DNA of 64,000 nucleotides from Desulfofundulus salinus (GCF_003627965.1 NZ_RBWE01000001.1:581195-645194); one strand, 5' to 3'; positions 25,228 to 34,259 are shown, counted from the stretch's first letter. The notes: generated from the sequence alone by a model not told the origin. Translations and numbers: made by a program.

Positions 25228-26535
25228 ATGGAGAGGTTTGATTATCTGATCATTGGTAACTCGGTAGGTGCGGTGGGTTGCATTGAAACCCTGCGTTCTT
25301 TCGATAAAGGTGGTTCCATAGCTGTTATCGGGGAAGAACCTCACCATGTCTATTCCCGGGCTCTGCTGCCCTATTACCTGGATCAGGAAGTGCCCGTGGA
25401 GAAAATGCTCTACCGCCCGGTGGATTTCTATGAGCGTCTGGGAGTTACCCCTGTGCTCGGCCGGCGGGTGGTTGGCCTGGATACGGCCGGACACGTGGTA
25501 AAGCTGGATGACGGCCGGACCATCTCCTATGGAAAACTGCTGCTGGCCACCGGCGGGCGACCCATTGTACCCCCCATACCGGGACTGGATACGGAAAAGG
25601 AGAACATCTGTAACTTTGTGGCGTTGCAGGACCTGCAGCGCATCAGCCGGTTGCTCCCGTCGGCCGGGCGGGTGGTGGTGCTCGGTGGGGGGATCATCGG
25701 CCTTATGGCTGCCGAGGCACTGCATAAAAAGGGTCTGGAGGTCGGCGTGGTGGAACTGGCTCCCCGGGTGCTGGCGCCGGTGGTGGATGAGTTTACCTCC
25801 CGGTTGATTGAGGAGGCCTTCCGCCGGTCCGGCGTGGCCATATATACCGGAACCACCTTTAAAGAAGTCCAGGGCGGGGAGCGGGCCACCGGAGTGGTGC
25901 TCACCGACGGTACTTCCCTCCCCTGCGACCTGCTGGTGGTGGCCGTGGGTGTGGTCCCCCGGGTGGATCTGGCCAGGGAAGCCGGACTGGCCGTGAACCG
26001 GGGTATTCTGGTGAATCAACAGATGGAAACATCCGCTGCCGATGTTTATGCCTGTGGAGACTGCGCCGAAGTTTACGACTTCCTGATGGGTAACCGGCGC
26101 GTGCTCCCCCTGTGGCCCAATGCCTACGCCGGCGGCCGGGTGGCCGCGTACAACATGCTGGGTATGAAGCGGGAATATGACCGGGCCACCTCCATGAATG
26201 CCATGCACTTTTTCGACCTGAACATTATCACGGCCGGTCTCAACACGGCAGGTGAAAAGGATGGCTTTGAGGTTATCAGCCGTTTTGATGCCGGCTCCCG
26301 CAGCTACCGGAGGTTTGTGTTGAAGGACGACCGCATTCACGGGTTTACCCTGGTGACCGGGATTGCCCGGGCGGGCATCTTCCTTCACCTGATGCGCCGG
26401 GGTTGCGCCGTTACTTCCTTTAAAGAGAAGCTCCTGGAGGGGGAATTCGGTTACCTGACCATTCCGGAAGGCCTGAGACGGGAGCTACTGATCGATGAAG
26501 GAGTGATGAGCGAACATGCAGCCGCAAATCAGTGA
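25228..26535 (+). CDS. FAD/NAD(P)-dependent oxidoreductase of split glutamate synthase
   Basis: 435 aa. N-terminal FAD fold (YLIIGNSVGAVGCIETL), a second dinucleotide fold (VVVLGGGIIGLMAAEAL), and the FAD-closing motif DVYACGDCAE. It belongs to the nitrite-reductase/rubredoxin-reductase-like pyridine nucleotide-disulfide family. Here it probably feeds NAD(P)H electrons to the ferredoxin-like subunit. It overlaps the amidotransferase gene by 20 bases. Confidence 0.82.
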   Translation: MERFDYLIIGNSVGAVGCIETLRSFDKGGSIAVIGEEPHHVYSRALLPYYLDQEVPVEKMLYRPVDFYERLGVTPVLGRRVVGLDTAGHVVKLDDGRTISYGKLLLATGGRPIVPPIPGLDTEKENICNFVALQDLQRISRLLPSAGRVVVLGGGIIGLMAAEALHKKGLEVGVVELAPRVLAPVVDEFTSRLIEEAFRRSGVAIYTGTTFKEVQGGERATGVVLTDGTSLPCDLLVVAVGVVPRVDLAREAGLAVNRGILVNQQMETSAADVYACGDCAEVYDFLMGNRRVLPLWPNAYAGGRVAAYNMLGMKREYDRATSMNAMHFFDLNIITAGLNTAGEKDGFEVISRFDAGSRSYRRFVLKDDRIHGFTLVTGIARAGIFLHLMRRGCAVTSFKEKLLEGEFGYLTIPEGLRRELLIDEGVMSEHAAANQ

Positions 26536-27655
26536 GCGTTATCTGCCTGAAAAAGATTCCCAGGCCTGCGGTTTGTTTGGAGTAATGAACACGGCCGGGG
26601 AAAGGTTTGGCGGGGAAATGGCCATAAATGCCATGGTAAACATGAAGGTTCGGGGTAACGGCCTGGGCGGCGGTTTTGCTATTTACGGGCTTTACCCGGA
26701 GTACAGGGATTATTACGCCCTGCACATCATGTTTGAGCGTCATCAACTGGGGGCCAAAGAAATAGTGGATGAATTTCTGGCCGACCATTTCCACGTGGTC
26801 TATGATGAAGAAATCCCCACCAATAAAAAGGCAACGGTTCTGAACCCGCCGGTGGTGTGGCGTTATTTCGTATCTCCCCGGCAACAACTGGAAGAAGAAA
26901 ATAACCTGTCAGATGATGAGTTCGTGGTGGAAAAAGTGATGTACATCAACACCCGGATCGATGGTGCTTACGTCTTTTCTTCCGGGAAGGACATGGGCGT
27001 TTTTAAAGGGGTGGGTTTCCCCGAGGAGATTGCCGATTATTTCATGCTTGACCGGTTGTATAAAGGATACATCTGGACCGCCCACAGCCGTTTCCCCACC
27101 AATACGCCCGGATGGTGGGGCGGGGCACACCCTTTTTCCATCCTGGACTGGACGGTGGTGCATAACGGTGAGATTTCCTCCTACGGCACCAACCGGCGTT
27201 ATCTGGAAATGTTTGGCTACTACTGTACCCTTTATACGGATACGGAAGTGATGGCCTATGCCGTGGACCTGCTCATGCGCCGGCAGGGCCTGCCCATAGA
27301 GGTGGTGTCCAGGATCTTCGCCGCCCCCATGTGGGACATCATTGAGCATATGGAACCGGAACGCCGGGAGCTTTATAAGACCCTGCGCATGGCCTACGCC
27401 CCTCTGCTGATGAACGGCCCCTTTACGGTTATCGTCGCCCATCATAACGAAATGTTCGGCCTGACCGACCGCATCAGGCTGCGGCCAATTACAGCTGCCG
27501 CGGCGGGGGATTTTGTCTTTCTTTCTTCCGAAGAGGCGTCCATCCGGGCCGTGGCTCCCCGGCTGGACCTGGCCTGGACGCCGCCGGGGGGCGAGCCGGT
27601 AGTGGCCCGGCTGCATACCAGGGACCATCTGGCCAGCCTGGCCCGTGCAGTGTAA
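26516..27655 (+). CDS. Class II glutamine amidotransferase subunit of split glutamate synthase
   Basis: 379 aa. Ntn-type glutaminase domain: Cys18 in SQACGLFGV, TAHSRFPTNTPGWWGGAHPFS, VVHNGEIS. It releases ammonia from glutamine for the synthase. The nucleophile is not at residue 2, so a 17-residue leader would have to be removed for a canonical N-terminal Cys. The adjacent ATG at 26516 is the only clear start with GAAGGAG upstream. The next operon gene is 405 bp away because a palindromic element intervenes. Confidence 0.88.
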   Translation: MQPQISERYLPEKDSQACGLFGVMNTAGERFGGEMAINAMVNMKVRGNGLGGGFAIYGLYPEYRDYYALHIMFERHQLGAKEIVDEFLADHFHVVYDEEIPTNKKATVLNPPVVWRYFVSPRQQLEEENNLSDDEFVVEKVMYINTRIDGAYVFSSGKDMGVFKGVGFPEEIADYFMLDRLYKGYIWTAHSRFPTNTPGWWGGAHPFSILDWTVVHNGEISSYGTNRRYLEMFGYYCTLYTDTEVMAYAVDLLMRRQGLPIEVVSRIFAAPMWDIIEHMEPERRELYKTLRMAYAPLLMNGPFTVIVAHHNEMFGLTDRIRLRPITAAAAGDFVFLSSEEASIRAVAPRLDLAWTPPGGEPVVARLHTRDHLASLARAV

Positions 27656-27706
27656 AGTTAATAAGGTACCCAGGCACCTTACTAACGTTATTCAGTGAAC
27701 CCGGTT

Positions 27707-27960
27707 GGATGCGGCGCTGTCCCCGCTTACTCCAATGCTCCGCGCCGACAGCACCGCGGCTCGCTTCGGGCCGGCTCTGGCTCTCTGCGGATTGCTCGCC
27801 ACTAATCATTCTTCGTTGATACCTCTTGAAACAATATGTTTAAAAGGTCTTCTTCCGAGTAGTTCGTCGTGCGTCCTCGAGAGCCGAGCCGGCAGCCTCG
27901 CTTCACCGGGTGCTGTTACCGGCGCTTCGCAAGTCGTTCGCTCCGGACAGCGCCGCATCC
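27707..27960. repeat. Intergenic palindromic element, copy C (divergent)
   Basis: Perfect 16-bp terminal inverted repeats GGATGCGGCGCTGTCC (27707-27722) and its complement (27945-27960). Nested inside are CCGGCTCTGGCTCTC (about 27771) and a near complement (about 27880). One flank read in reverse contains GGAGCGAACGACTTGCG, similar to the core of copies A and B. No ORF. It separates the amidotransferase and FMN genes of the glutamate synthase. Confidence 0.7.
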
Positions 27961-28060
27961 TCCTCATAACGGTTTTATTGAATATTCACTTAATTAACTT
28001 ATGTTAACTTATGTGCTGACCGGCATTTAACAAGATCACACATAATGAGGGTGAGATAGC

Positions 28061-29575
28061 ATGTTTTCCCATCTGTTACCGGAGTTTCTGGTAGAACGCC
28101 GCAGTGACCGGTGTATAAAATGCCGGGTCTGTGAGCGGCAGTGTCCCAACGGGGTTCACCATTACGATACAGAACTGGACTTGATGTTCAGCGATGAAAG
28201 CCCGTGTGTGGGGTGCCAGCGTTGTGTGGTGTTCTGTCCCACCCATGCCCTGTCTGTGTATCCGCACCCCACGACCTACCGTCCCAATGCCAGCTGGACC
28301 AGGGAGAAGCTGCAGGATTTAAAGAAACAGGCCGAGACCGGAGGGGTTATTCTGACCGGCAGCGGCAATGACAAGCCCTACCGGATTTACTGGGACCACC
28401 TGGTCCTGAATGCCTCCCAGGTAACCAACCCTTCCATTGACCCGCTGCGGGAGCCCATGGAACTGCGTACTTACCTGGGGCGTAAGCCGGACACTCTGGA
28501 AGTGGAAGTATGTGGGGACAAAGTGTCCATTACATCCCGGCTTTCACCCAATGTGCCCGTGGAAACGCCCATTCTTTTCTCGGCCATGTCCTACGGTGCC
28601 ATCAGCTACCAGGCCTTTGTGTCCCTGGCCATGGCTGCTAAAGAGTTCGGCACCCTCTTCAATACCGGTGAAGGCGGTCTGCCCCGGGAAATGCGGGAAA
28701 AGTTCGGCCAAAATGCCATCGTGCAGTGTGCCAGCGGGCGCTTTGGGGTTGACCCGGAGTATTTAAACTCGGCAGCCGTGGTGGAAATCAAGATCGGCCA
28801 GGGGGCCAAACCGGGTATTGGCGGTCACCTGCCGGGAGAAAAGGTGGCGGCCAACATTGCCCTGACCCGGATGATCCCTGAAGGTACCGATGCTCTCTCC
28901 CCGGCGCCGCAGCATGACATTTATTCCATTGAAGACCTGTCCATGCTCATCTATGCCTTGAAGGAGGCCACCAACTACGAAAAGCCGGTATCCGTCAAGA
29001 TTGCAGCGGTGCACAACGTGGCGGCCATTGCCTCCGGCATAGTCAGAGCTGGAGCAGATATCGTGGCCATTGACGGCCTGCGGGGCGGTACTGGTGCCGC
29101 GCCCAAAGCCATCCGGGATAACGTGGGTATTCCCATCGAGCTGGCTTTAGCGGCAGTGGACCGGCGGCTGCGGGAAGAGGGCATCAGGCACAAGTGCTCA
29201 ATCATCGCGGCCAGCGGTATCCGTTGCAGTGCGGACGTGGTCAAAGCCATTGCCCTGGGAGCGGACGCGGTGTACATCGGCTCGGCGGCACTGGTGGCCA
29301 TGGGCTGCACCCTGTGCCAGAAATGCTATACCGGTAAATGTGCCTGGGGTATCTGCACCCAGGATCCCTACCTCACCCGCCGCCTGAACCCGGAAATCGC
29401 CAGCCAGCGGCTGGTCAACCTGCTGCGGGGCTGGAGCCATGAGATCAAGGAAATGCTGGGCGGCATGGGCATTAACGCCATTGAAAGCCTGCGGGGCAAC
29501 CGGGAACACCTGCGCGGGGTGGGCCTGGAGAGCTGGGAACTGGACGTGCTGGGAGTAAAAGGAGCGGGGGAGTGA
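28061..29575 (+). CDS. FMN synthase subunit of split glutamate synthase with N-terminal ferredoxin domain
   Basis: 504 aa. Two 4Fe-4S motifs at the N-terminus (CIKCRVCERQCP and CVGCQRCVVFCP), then the FMN TIM barrel: PILFSAMSYGAIS, NTGEGGLP, VEIKIGQGAKPGIGGHLPG, VAIDGLRGGTGAAP, ASGIRCSADVVKA. A Cys-rich tail (CTLCQKCYTGKCAWGIC) supplies the 3Fe-4S-type ligands of glutamate synthase. This is the archaeal/GltB2 form. Co-directional and four bases ahead of the GXGXG gene. Confidence 0.92.
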   Translation: MFSHLLPEFLVERRSDRCIKCRVCERQCPNGVHHYDTELDLMFSDESPCVGCQRCVVFCPTHALSVYPHPTTYRPNASWTREKLQDLKKQAETGGVILTGSGNDKPYRIYWDHLVLNASQVTNPSIDPLREPMELRTYLGRKPDTLEVEVCGDKVSITSRLSPNVPVETPILFSAMSYGAISYQAFVSLAMAAKEFGTLFNTGEGGLPREMREKFGQNAIVQCASGRFGVDPEYLNSAAVVEIKIGQGAKPGIGGHLPGEKVAANIALTRMIPEGTDALSPAPQHDIYSIEDLSMLIYALKEATNYEKPVSVKIAAVHNVAAIASGIVRAGADIVAIDGLRGGTGAAPKAIRDNVGIPIELALAAVDRRLREEGIRHKCSIIAASGIRCSADVVKAIALGADAVYIGSAALVAMGCTLCQKCYTGKCAWGICTQDPYLTRRLNPEIASQRLVNLLRGWSHEIKEMLGGMGINAIESLRGNREHLRGVGLESWELDVLGVKGAGE

Positions 29576-29579
29576 GAAC

Positions 29580-30431
29580 ATGGCGGTAAGCTGTGCCCGA
29601 TATGGTCTGCGGGAAATGTTTTTAGGTGGTGTTAGATCCCTTGATGAACTGAGGAGCCGTCTTTCAATAGATGGACAGGAGGCGGAAATAGACGCCCGGG
29701 ATCTTGTGCACAAGGAAATAAATGATCTGATTCGGGAAGCGGCCCTTTCCGGCGCCCGCAAGATCACTCTGCTAAACGTTTGCGGCCAGCGTTACATCGG
29801 GACGCGGCTCTTCCTCCCACAGCAGGAAGGCAAAATAGAAATTCATGTTTATTCCACGCCGGGCAACGACCTGGGAGCTTTCCTGGCCGGGCACCGCATC
29901 GTGGTGCACGGCAACGCCCAGGACGGGGTGGGCAATACCATGGATGACGGCGAGATTGTGGTTCACGGGCGGGCAGGGGATATCGTGGCCATGGCCATGC
30001 GCGGCGGCAGGATTTTTATCCGGGACAGCGTCGGTTACCGGGCGGCCATTCATATGAAGGAGTATACCGGCAAGGTGCCGGTACTGGTAATAGGCGGGAC
30101 GGCCCAGGACTTCTTTGGCGAGTACATGGCCGGGGGTATTGTGATCCTGCTGGGCTTAAACCTTAAGCCGGGTGAGCGGCACCACGCCCATTATATCGGC
30201 ACGGGCATGCACGGAGGGGTGATTTACCTGCGGGGAGAGGTTGCCCCCTACCAGCTGGGCAAGGAAGTGGGCGTGCTGGAGCTGGATGACAAAGACCGCC
30301 GGCTTTTACACCAGTACGTTGGTGAATTTACCCGGCACTTTAAACTCAATGCGGAAAGCATCCTGGATGACCGTTTTGTCAAACTGATGCCGGTATCCAA
30401 AAGACCTTACGGCAGGATTTACGCCTATTAG
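29580..30431 (+). CDS. GXGXG structural subunit of split glutamate synthase
   Basis: 283 aa. A right-handed beta-helix with regular Gly repeats (VVHGNAQDGVGNTMDDGEIVVHG, GDIVAMAMRGGRIFIRD, GEYMAGGIVILLG), the fold of the C-terminal glutamate synthase domain. As a separate polypeptide it is the GltB3 type seen in archaea and some anaerobic bacteria. Together with the four upstream genes it completes all glutamate synthase functions in five polypeptides. Confidence 0.92.
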   Translation: MAVSCARYGLREMFLGGVRSLDELRSRLSIDGQEAEIDARDLVHKEINDLIREAALSGARKITLLNVCGQRYIGTRLFLPQQEGKIEIHVYSTPGNDLGAFLAGHRIVVHGNAQDGVGNTMDDGEIVVHGRAGDIVAMAMRGGRIFIRDSVGYRAAIHMKEYTGKVPVLVIGGTAQDFFGEYMAGGIVILLGLNLKPGERHHAHYIGTGMHGGVIYLRGEVAPYQLGKEVGVLELDDKDRRLLHQYVGEFTRHFKLNAESILDDRFVKLMPVSKRPYGRIYAY

Positions 30432-30448
30432 ACCACAGAAGATAAATG

Positions 30449-30657
30449 GCCGCCGTTTTGCACGAAGCGAGCGACCTTGAGCCGAGCAGGTGCCAAACTT
30501 GGCGAGACCGAGGGCGGAGGCGGGGCCGAGGGCATGGATGCCCGAGGCCGGCCCCTGAGGCATGGATGCCGAATGGGCCGGGAACCCCGCCGGAGCCCGA
30601 GGTCGAGCACTAGTTTGGCCTGCGAGGCGAACGGAGCGAGCGCGTGCAAACGGCGGC
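30449..30657. repeat. Intergenic palindromic element, copy B, with internal insertion
   Basis: Outer arms GCCGCCGTTTTGCAC (30449-30463) and GTGCAAACGGCGGC (30644-30657). The core matches copy A (AGCGAGCGAC-CTTGAGCCGAGCA then CTAGTTTGGCC-TGCGAGGC and CGGAGCGAGC), but is split by 121 bp at 30489-30609. The split is flanked by CGAGCA on both sides (30483-30488 and 30604-30609), where copy A has a single CGAGCA. The insert contains GGCATGGATGCC twice. Confidence 0.82.
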
Positions 30658-30782
30658 AATTACTATTTTCAGGGTAGAGATACCTACTGGATCTTGACCA
30701 CGGACTCTTGCGTTAATCCGATATTCAATGTGCGGGTTTTATGTTAAAATAAACTTATTCCAGAAAGAACGGGGGGATAGGC

Positions 30783-31286
30783 GTGAAACATACCTTGGCG
30801 GTGCTGGTGCTGAACAAGCCGGGGGTGCTGGCCCGGATTTCCGGCCTGTTGAGCAGGAGGGTATTCAATATAGAAAGTATTGCCGCCGGTTACACCGAGG
30901 AGCCGGACATCACCCGCATTACCATTGTGGTTAACGGCGACGACCGGGAACTGGATCAAGTGGTTAAACAACTATCCAAGCTGGTGGACGTGATCAAGAT
31001 TCAGGAACTGCACAGCAGTGAATCCATTGAGCGGGAGCTGGCCCTGATCAAGGTGAAGGCTGATGCGGCCCGCCGCTCCGATATTGTCGATATTGTCGAG
31101 ATCTTCCGGGCGAACATTGTGGACGTCAACCGGGAAACAATGGTTATTGAACTGACGGGCGATGAAGAAAAGATCAACGCTCTGTGCGCGGTGCTGGAGG
31201 ATCACGGCATTGTCGAAATGGTGCGTACCGGTAAAATTGCCTTGTGCCGCGGCCCGGGAGCAGCCAAGTATTATCAGGAACAGTAA
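30783..31286 (+). CDS. ilvN: Acetolactate synthase small (regulatory) subunit, stand-alone copy
   Basis: 167 aa. ACT domain HTLAVLVLNKPGVLARISGLLSRR, then the C-terminal IlvN/IlvH half (ELALIKVKAD, MVIELTGDEEKINAL). It binds valine-type effectors and stimulates the large subunit. It is a paralogue of the operon copy at 59440 and has no catalytic subunit nearby. GTG 30783 follows GGGGGGATAGGC. Confidence 0.9.
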   Translation: MKHTLAVLVLNKPGVLARISGLLSRRVFNIESIAAGYTEEPDITRITIVVNGDDRELDQVVKQLSKLVDVIKIQELHSSESIERELALIKVKADAARRSDIVDIVEIFRANIVDVNRETMVIELTGDEEKINALCAVLEDHGIVEMVRTGKIALCRGPGAAKYYQEQ

Positions 31287-31310
31287 ATAATACCCCTTTT
31301 TAACCAGGTA

Positions 31311-31341
31311 TTGACATAACCCGCGCCCAGGTGTATATAAT
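31311..31341 (+). promoter_or_regulatory. Promoter of the ndoAI-mazF pair
   Basis: TTGACA (31311-31316) with TATATA at 31334 (17-bp spacing) or TATAAT at 31336 (19-bp). Confidence 0.65.
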
Positions 31342-31387
31342 ATGTTATACTGGTAGTTTTGCCTCGAATTTAAGGAGGGTATGGCTG

Positions 31388-31657
31388 GTGGCTCAGGTGA
31401 AAAGAATTATGGTTAGCCTTCCCGACAATCTCCTGGCCGAGGTAGACGGGATTGTGGCTGCAGAAAGATTGAACAGGAGCGAATTGATCCGGGAGGCCAT
31501 GCGCTTCTACATTGCCGAACGCAAGCGCCGGCAATTACGGGAGCAGTTGAAAAAGGGGTATCAGGAAATGGCCAAAATCAACCGGGAATTAGCCGCTGAA
31601 CACTACCGGCTGGAGGCGGAAGCGGTAAGACAATATGAGAAGGCGGAGGTAAAATAA
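31388..31657 (+). CDS. ndoAI: MazE-type antitoxin (EndoAI-like, ribbon-helix-helix)
   Basis: 89 aa. RHH DNA-binding segment [20 protein letters not shown] followed by [13 protein letters not shown]-type helix and a long charged helix (about 45-85), as in Bacillus EndoAI. GTG 31388 is nine bases behind AGGAGG. It is four bases ahead of mazF. It neutralises the endoribonuclease and probably represses the pair. Confidence 0.88.
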   Translation: MAQVKRIMVSLPDNLLAEVDGIVAAERLNRSELIREAMRFYIAERKRRQLREQLKKGYQEMAKINRELAAEHYRLEAEAVRQYEKAEVK

Positions 31658-31661
31658 ATCA

Positions 31662-32012
31662 ATGCAGGTCCGCCGTGGCGACATCTTTTATGCCGACCTC
31701 AGCCCGGTGGTGGGTTCGGAGCAGGGTGGTACCCGCCCCGTTCTAATTCTGCAAAATGATATTGGCAACCAGTACAGTCCCACCACCATTGTGGCGGCCA
31801 TTACTTCTCAAATTGACAAGGCCAAGCTTCCCACCCATGTGGAAATGCCCGCAAGTCCGGGCGGACTGGAGAAGGATTCGGTCATTCTGCTGGAACAGAT
31901 TCGCACCATTGACAAGAGCCGCCTGATGGAAAAAGTCACCTCCTTAAGTCGCGAAACCATGCTCAAAGTGAACCATGCCGTGGAAATCAGTCTGGGCCTG
32001 GTGGACATCTAG
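31662..32012 (+). CDS. mazF: MazF/NdoA family mRNA endoribonuclease
   Basis: 116 aa. Matches the PemK/MazF fold from the first strand ([31 protein letters not shown]) through VAAITSQ and [13 protein letters not shown], the arrangement of Bacillus EndoA, which cuts UACAU-type sites. Bacterial chromosomes of this lineage carry the pair as a core module. ATG start. Confidence 0.95.
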   Translation: MQVRRGDIFYADLSPVVGSEQGGTRPVLILQNDIGNQYSPTTIVAAITSQIDKAKLPTHVEMPASPGGLEKDSVILLEQIRTIDKSRLMEKVTSLSRETMLKVNHAVEISLGLVDI

Positions 32013-32058
32013 AGCGCCTGCAGCAGGTGCTTTTTCTTTTTGAAGCGGGGGTGCTTTA

Positions 32059-32784
32059 ATGCTGCCGGTAATTGGCATTACCTGCGCCTGGGATGAGGAA
32101 AAAACGCGGTTTTTTTTAAGCCGTTTTTATACCGGGGCGGTGGAAGCCGCCGGTGGGTTACCGTTATTGCTGCCGTACACCAAAAGAGAGGCCGGTTTGA
32201 ATACATGGCCGGAGCTTTTAGACGGGTTAATTCTCTCCGGGGGCGGCGATGTGGATCCCGTCCATTTTGGGGAAGAACCCCTGCCGGGTTGTGGAGAAAT
32301 AAGCCCGGAGCGGGACGACTTTGAACTGAGTCTGGCCCGCCGGGCGTTATCTTTGGGCCTGCCCGTCCTGGGCATTTGCAGGGGGGCCCAGGTATTGAAT
32401 ATTGCCGCCGGGGGGGATATTTATCAGGATATTGTTGCTCAGGTTCCGGGTTGTTTGAAGCACCAGCAGCGGGCTCCCCGCTGGTGCGCCACCCACGGAA
32501 TTATGGTGGAGGAAAACACCTGCCTGGCCGATATATTTGGTGCAGGGGTTATGCGGGTGAACAGCTTTCACCACCAGGCGGTACGACGGCCTGCTCCGGG
32601 GTTTATTGTTTCTGCCCGTTCCGTGGATGGTATTATCGAAGCCATAGAAAGCACCGCCCGGGGTTTTGCCCTGGGGGTGCAGTGGCATCCCGAAACCATG
32701 TGGGAGCGGGACGGGCGCTTTTTAGGTCTTTTTGCGGCCCTGGTGGACGCCGGCCGGGAGTACAAAAGACAAAAGGGGAGATGA
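32059..32784 (+). CDS. Gamma-glutamyl-GABA hydrolase-like class I amidotransferase (peptidase C26)
   Basis: 241 aa. GLILSGGGDVDP, the nucleophile elbow GICRGAQVLN (Cys), and VQWHPE (His, Glu) complete a class-I glutamine amidotransferase triad. The arrangement matches PuuD, which hydrolyses gamma-glutamyl amides. The substrate here is not determined; no polyamine genes are adjacent. ATG start; six bases before the amidohydrolase. Confidence 0.85.
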   Translation: MLPVIGITCAWDEEKTRFFLSRFYTGAVEAAGGLPLLLPYTKREAGLNTWPELLDGLILSGGGDVDPVHFGEEPLPGCGEISPERDDFELSLARRALSLGLPVLGICRGAQVLNIAAGGDIYQDIVAQVPGCLKHQQRAPRWCATHGIMVEENTCLADIFGAGVMRVNSFHHQAVRRPAPGFIVSARSVDGIIEAIESTARGFALGVQWHPETMWERDGRFLGLFAALVDAGREYKRQKGR

Positions 32785-32790
32785 GAAAAT

Positions 32791-33948
32791 ATGCTGGCCA
32801 TAACCGGTGGAAAAGTGATTACCATGACCGGACAAATATACGAACCGGGCATGGTGCTTATAGAGCAGGGCAAAATTGTCTCCGTAGGCCCTTTAAACGG
32901 GGTTCCGGCAGGAGTTGAGGTGGACGATGCCACCGGCTGTGTGGTAATGCCCGGGTTTATCGATGCCCACTGCCATGTGGGCGTGGCCGAGGAGATTTAC
33001 CGGGAGGAGGGGGATGATACCAATGAATATACCGATCCGGTTACCCCTCACCTGCGGGCCATCGATGCCGTCTACCCTGCAGATTTGGGCTTTGAAGATG
33101 CCCGGGCCGGGGGAGTGACCACCGTGGCCACCGGTCCCGGCAGCGCCAATATCATCGGTGGGGAGATGGTGGCCCTCAAAACCGCCGGCGAGGTGGTCGA
33201 CCGGATGGTGCTCCGGGCCCCGGTGGGCTTAAAGGCTGCCCTTGGTGAGAATCCCAAGCGCACTTACGGGCGCGAGAAAAAAATGCCCGCCACCCGCATG
33301 GCTTCGGCGGCCCTCTTAAGGGAGGCGCTGGCTAAAGCCCAGGATTACCAGCGCAAGCTGGAAGCGGCAGCGGCCGGGCAGGGTGAACGTCCCGACCGGG
33401 ATCTAAAAATGGAGTCATTGGTACGGGTGTTACGGCGGGAAATTCCATTAAGGGTGCATGCTCACCGGGCTGATGACATTATGACCGCCCTGCGCATTGC
33501 CCGGGAATTCAATCTTTTGCTGGTAGTGGAGCATTGCACTGAAGGCTACCTGGTGTCGCAGGAGCTGGCGGCCCATGGGGTGATGGCCGTGGTGGGGCCG
33601 ATGATTACCAACCGGGCCAAGGTAGAGCTAAAAGGGATTTCCCTGCAAACTCCCCGGGCCCTGGCCGAGGCTGGTGTCACTTTTGCCATCATGACCGATC
33701 ACCCGGTGGTGCCCATTCAGTATCTGGCCCTATCCGCCGCCCTGGCCGTCCGGGGCGGACTGCCGGAGGAAAGGGCCCTGCGGGCCATTACCCTGGATGC
33801 AGCCAGGATACTGGGCCTGGAAAACCGGTTGGGTAGCCTGGAGCCGGGTAAGGATGCCGATATAGTCATGCTAAACGGTCATCCCTTTGATCCCCGCACC
33901 CGGGTGGTTAAAACATATATTGATGGGCGGCTGGTTTACAGGGCTTGA
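32791..33948 (+). CDS. Amidohydrolase family protein
   Basis: 385 aa. Metal motif GFIDAHCHVG in the TIM barrel, LRVHAHRADDI and VVEHCTEGY, then MTDHPVVP (catalytic Asp region) and the C-terminal LGSLEPGKDADIVMLNGHP. The overall design is that of imidazolonepropionase-like amidohydrolases. Substrate unknown. Likely co-transcribed with the preceding peptidase C26 gene. Confidence 0.87.
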   Translation: MLAITGGKVITMTGQIYEPGMVLIEQGKIVSVGPLNGVPAGVEVDDATGCVVMPGFIDAHCHVGVAEEIYREEGDDTNEYTDPVTPHLRAIDAVYPADLGFEDARAGGVTTVATGPGSANIIGGEMVALKTAGEVVDRMVLRAPVGLKAALGENPKRTYGREKKMPATRMASAALLREALAKAQDYQRKLEAAAAGQGERPDRDLKMESLVRVLRREIPLRVHAHRADDIMTALRIAREFNLLLVVEHCTEGYLVSQELAAHGVMAVVGPMITNRAKVELKGISLQTPRALAEAGVTFAIMTDHPVVPIQYLALSAALAVRGGLPEERALRAITLDAARILGLENRLGSLEPGKDADIVMLNGHPFDPRTRVVKTYIDGRLVYRA

Positions 33949-34177
33949 AATATATTAACAGTTAGTGTGCTGCTTAAAAGAAGTGAAAAATATGCTTGGT
34001 CACGAAATGAGAGTGAAATATCATGAGGAAATGATGAATTGTAATGATGAACTATATCATTAAAGTTAGTTTTTTCATAAAATAATGACAGAATTATTAA
34101 AAAATTAGATTATATCGGTGAAATTAAATATTTTTCAATGGAATTTACGGATAACCTGGCAGGATTAAATGAATTGG

Positions 34178-34184
34178 TGTCGAA
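34178..34184 (+). promoter_or_regulatory. Spo0A box upstream of the spo0F-like gene
   Basis: TGTCGAA, an exact 0A-box, lies 76 bases ahead of the response-regulator start within an AT-rich 300-bp gap (33949-34259) that holds no gene. In Bacillus spo0F is a direct Spo0A target, which makes the placement meaningful. AGGATTA at 34161 could be a sigma-H -35 element but the -10 is unclear. Confidence 0.5.
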
Positions 34185-34259
34185 CATATAAGTCAACAAA
34201 AAACGGAAAGATTAAACTTCAATGTAAATTCATGTCATGCTTTGTCGGAGGTGCGATGT

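Noticed and set aside
24919-26388. 489-codon minus-strand frame
   Set aside because: Antisense to the ferredoxin and flavoprotein genes of the glutamate synthase operon, with no recognisable motifs.
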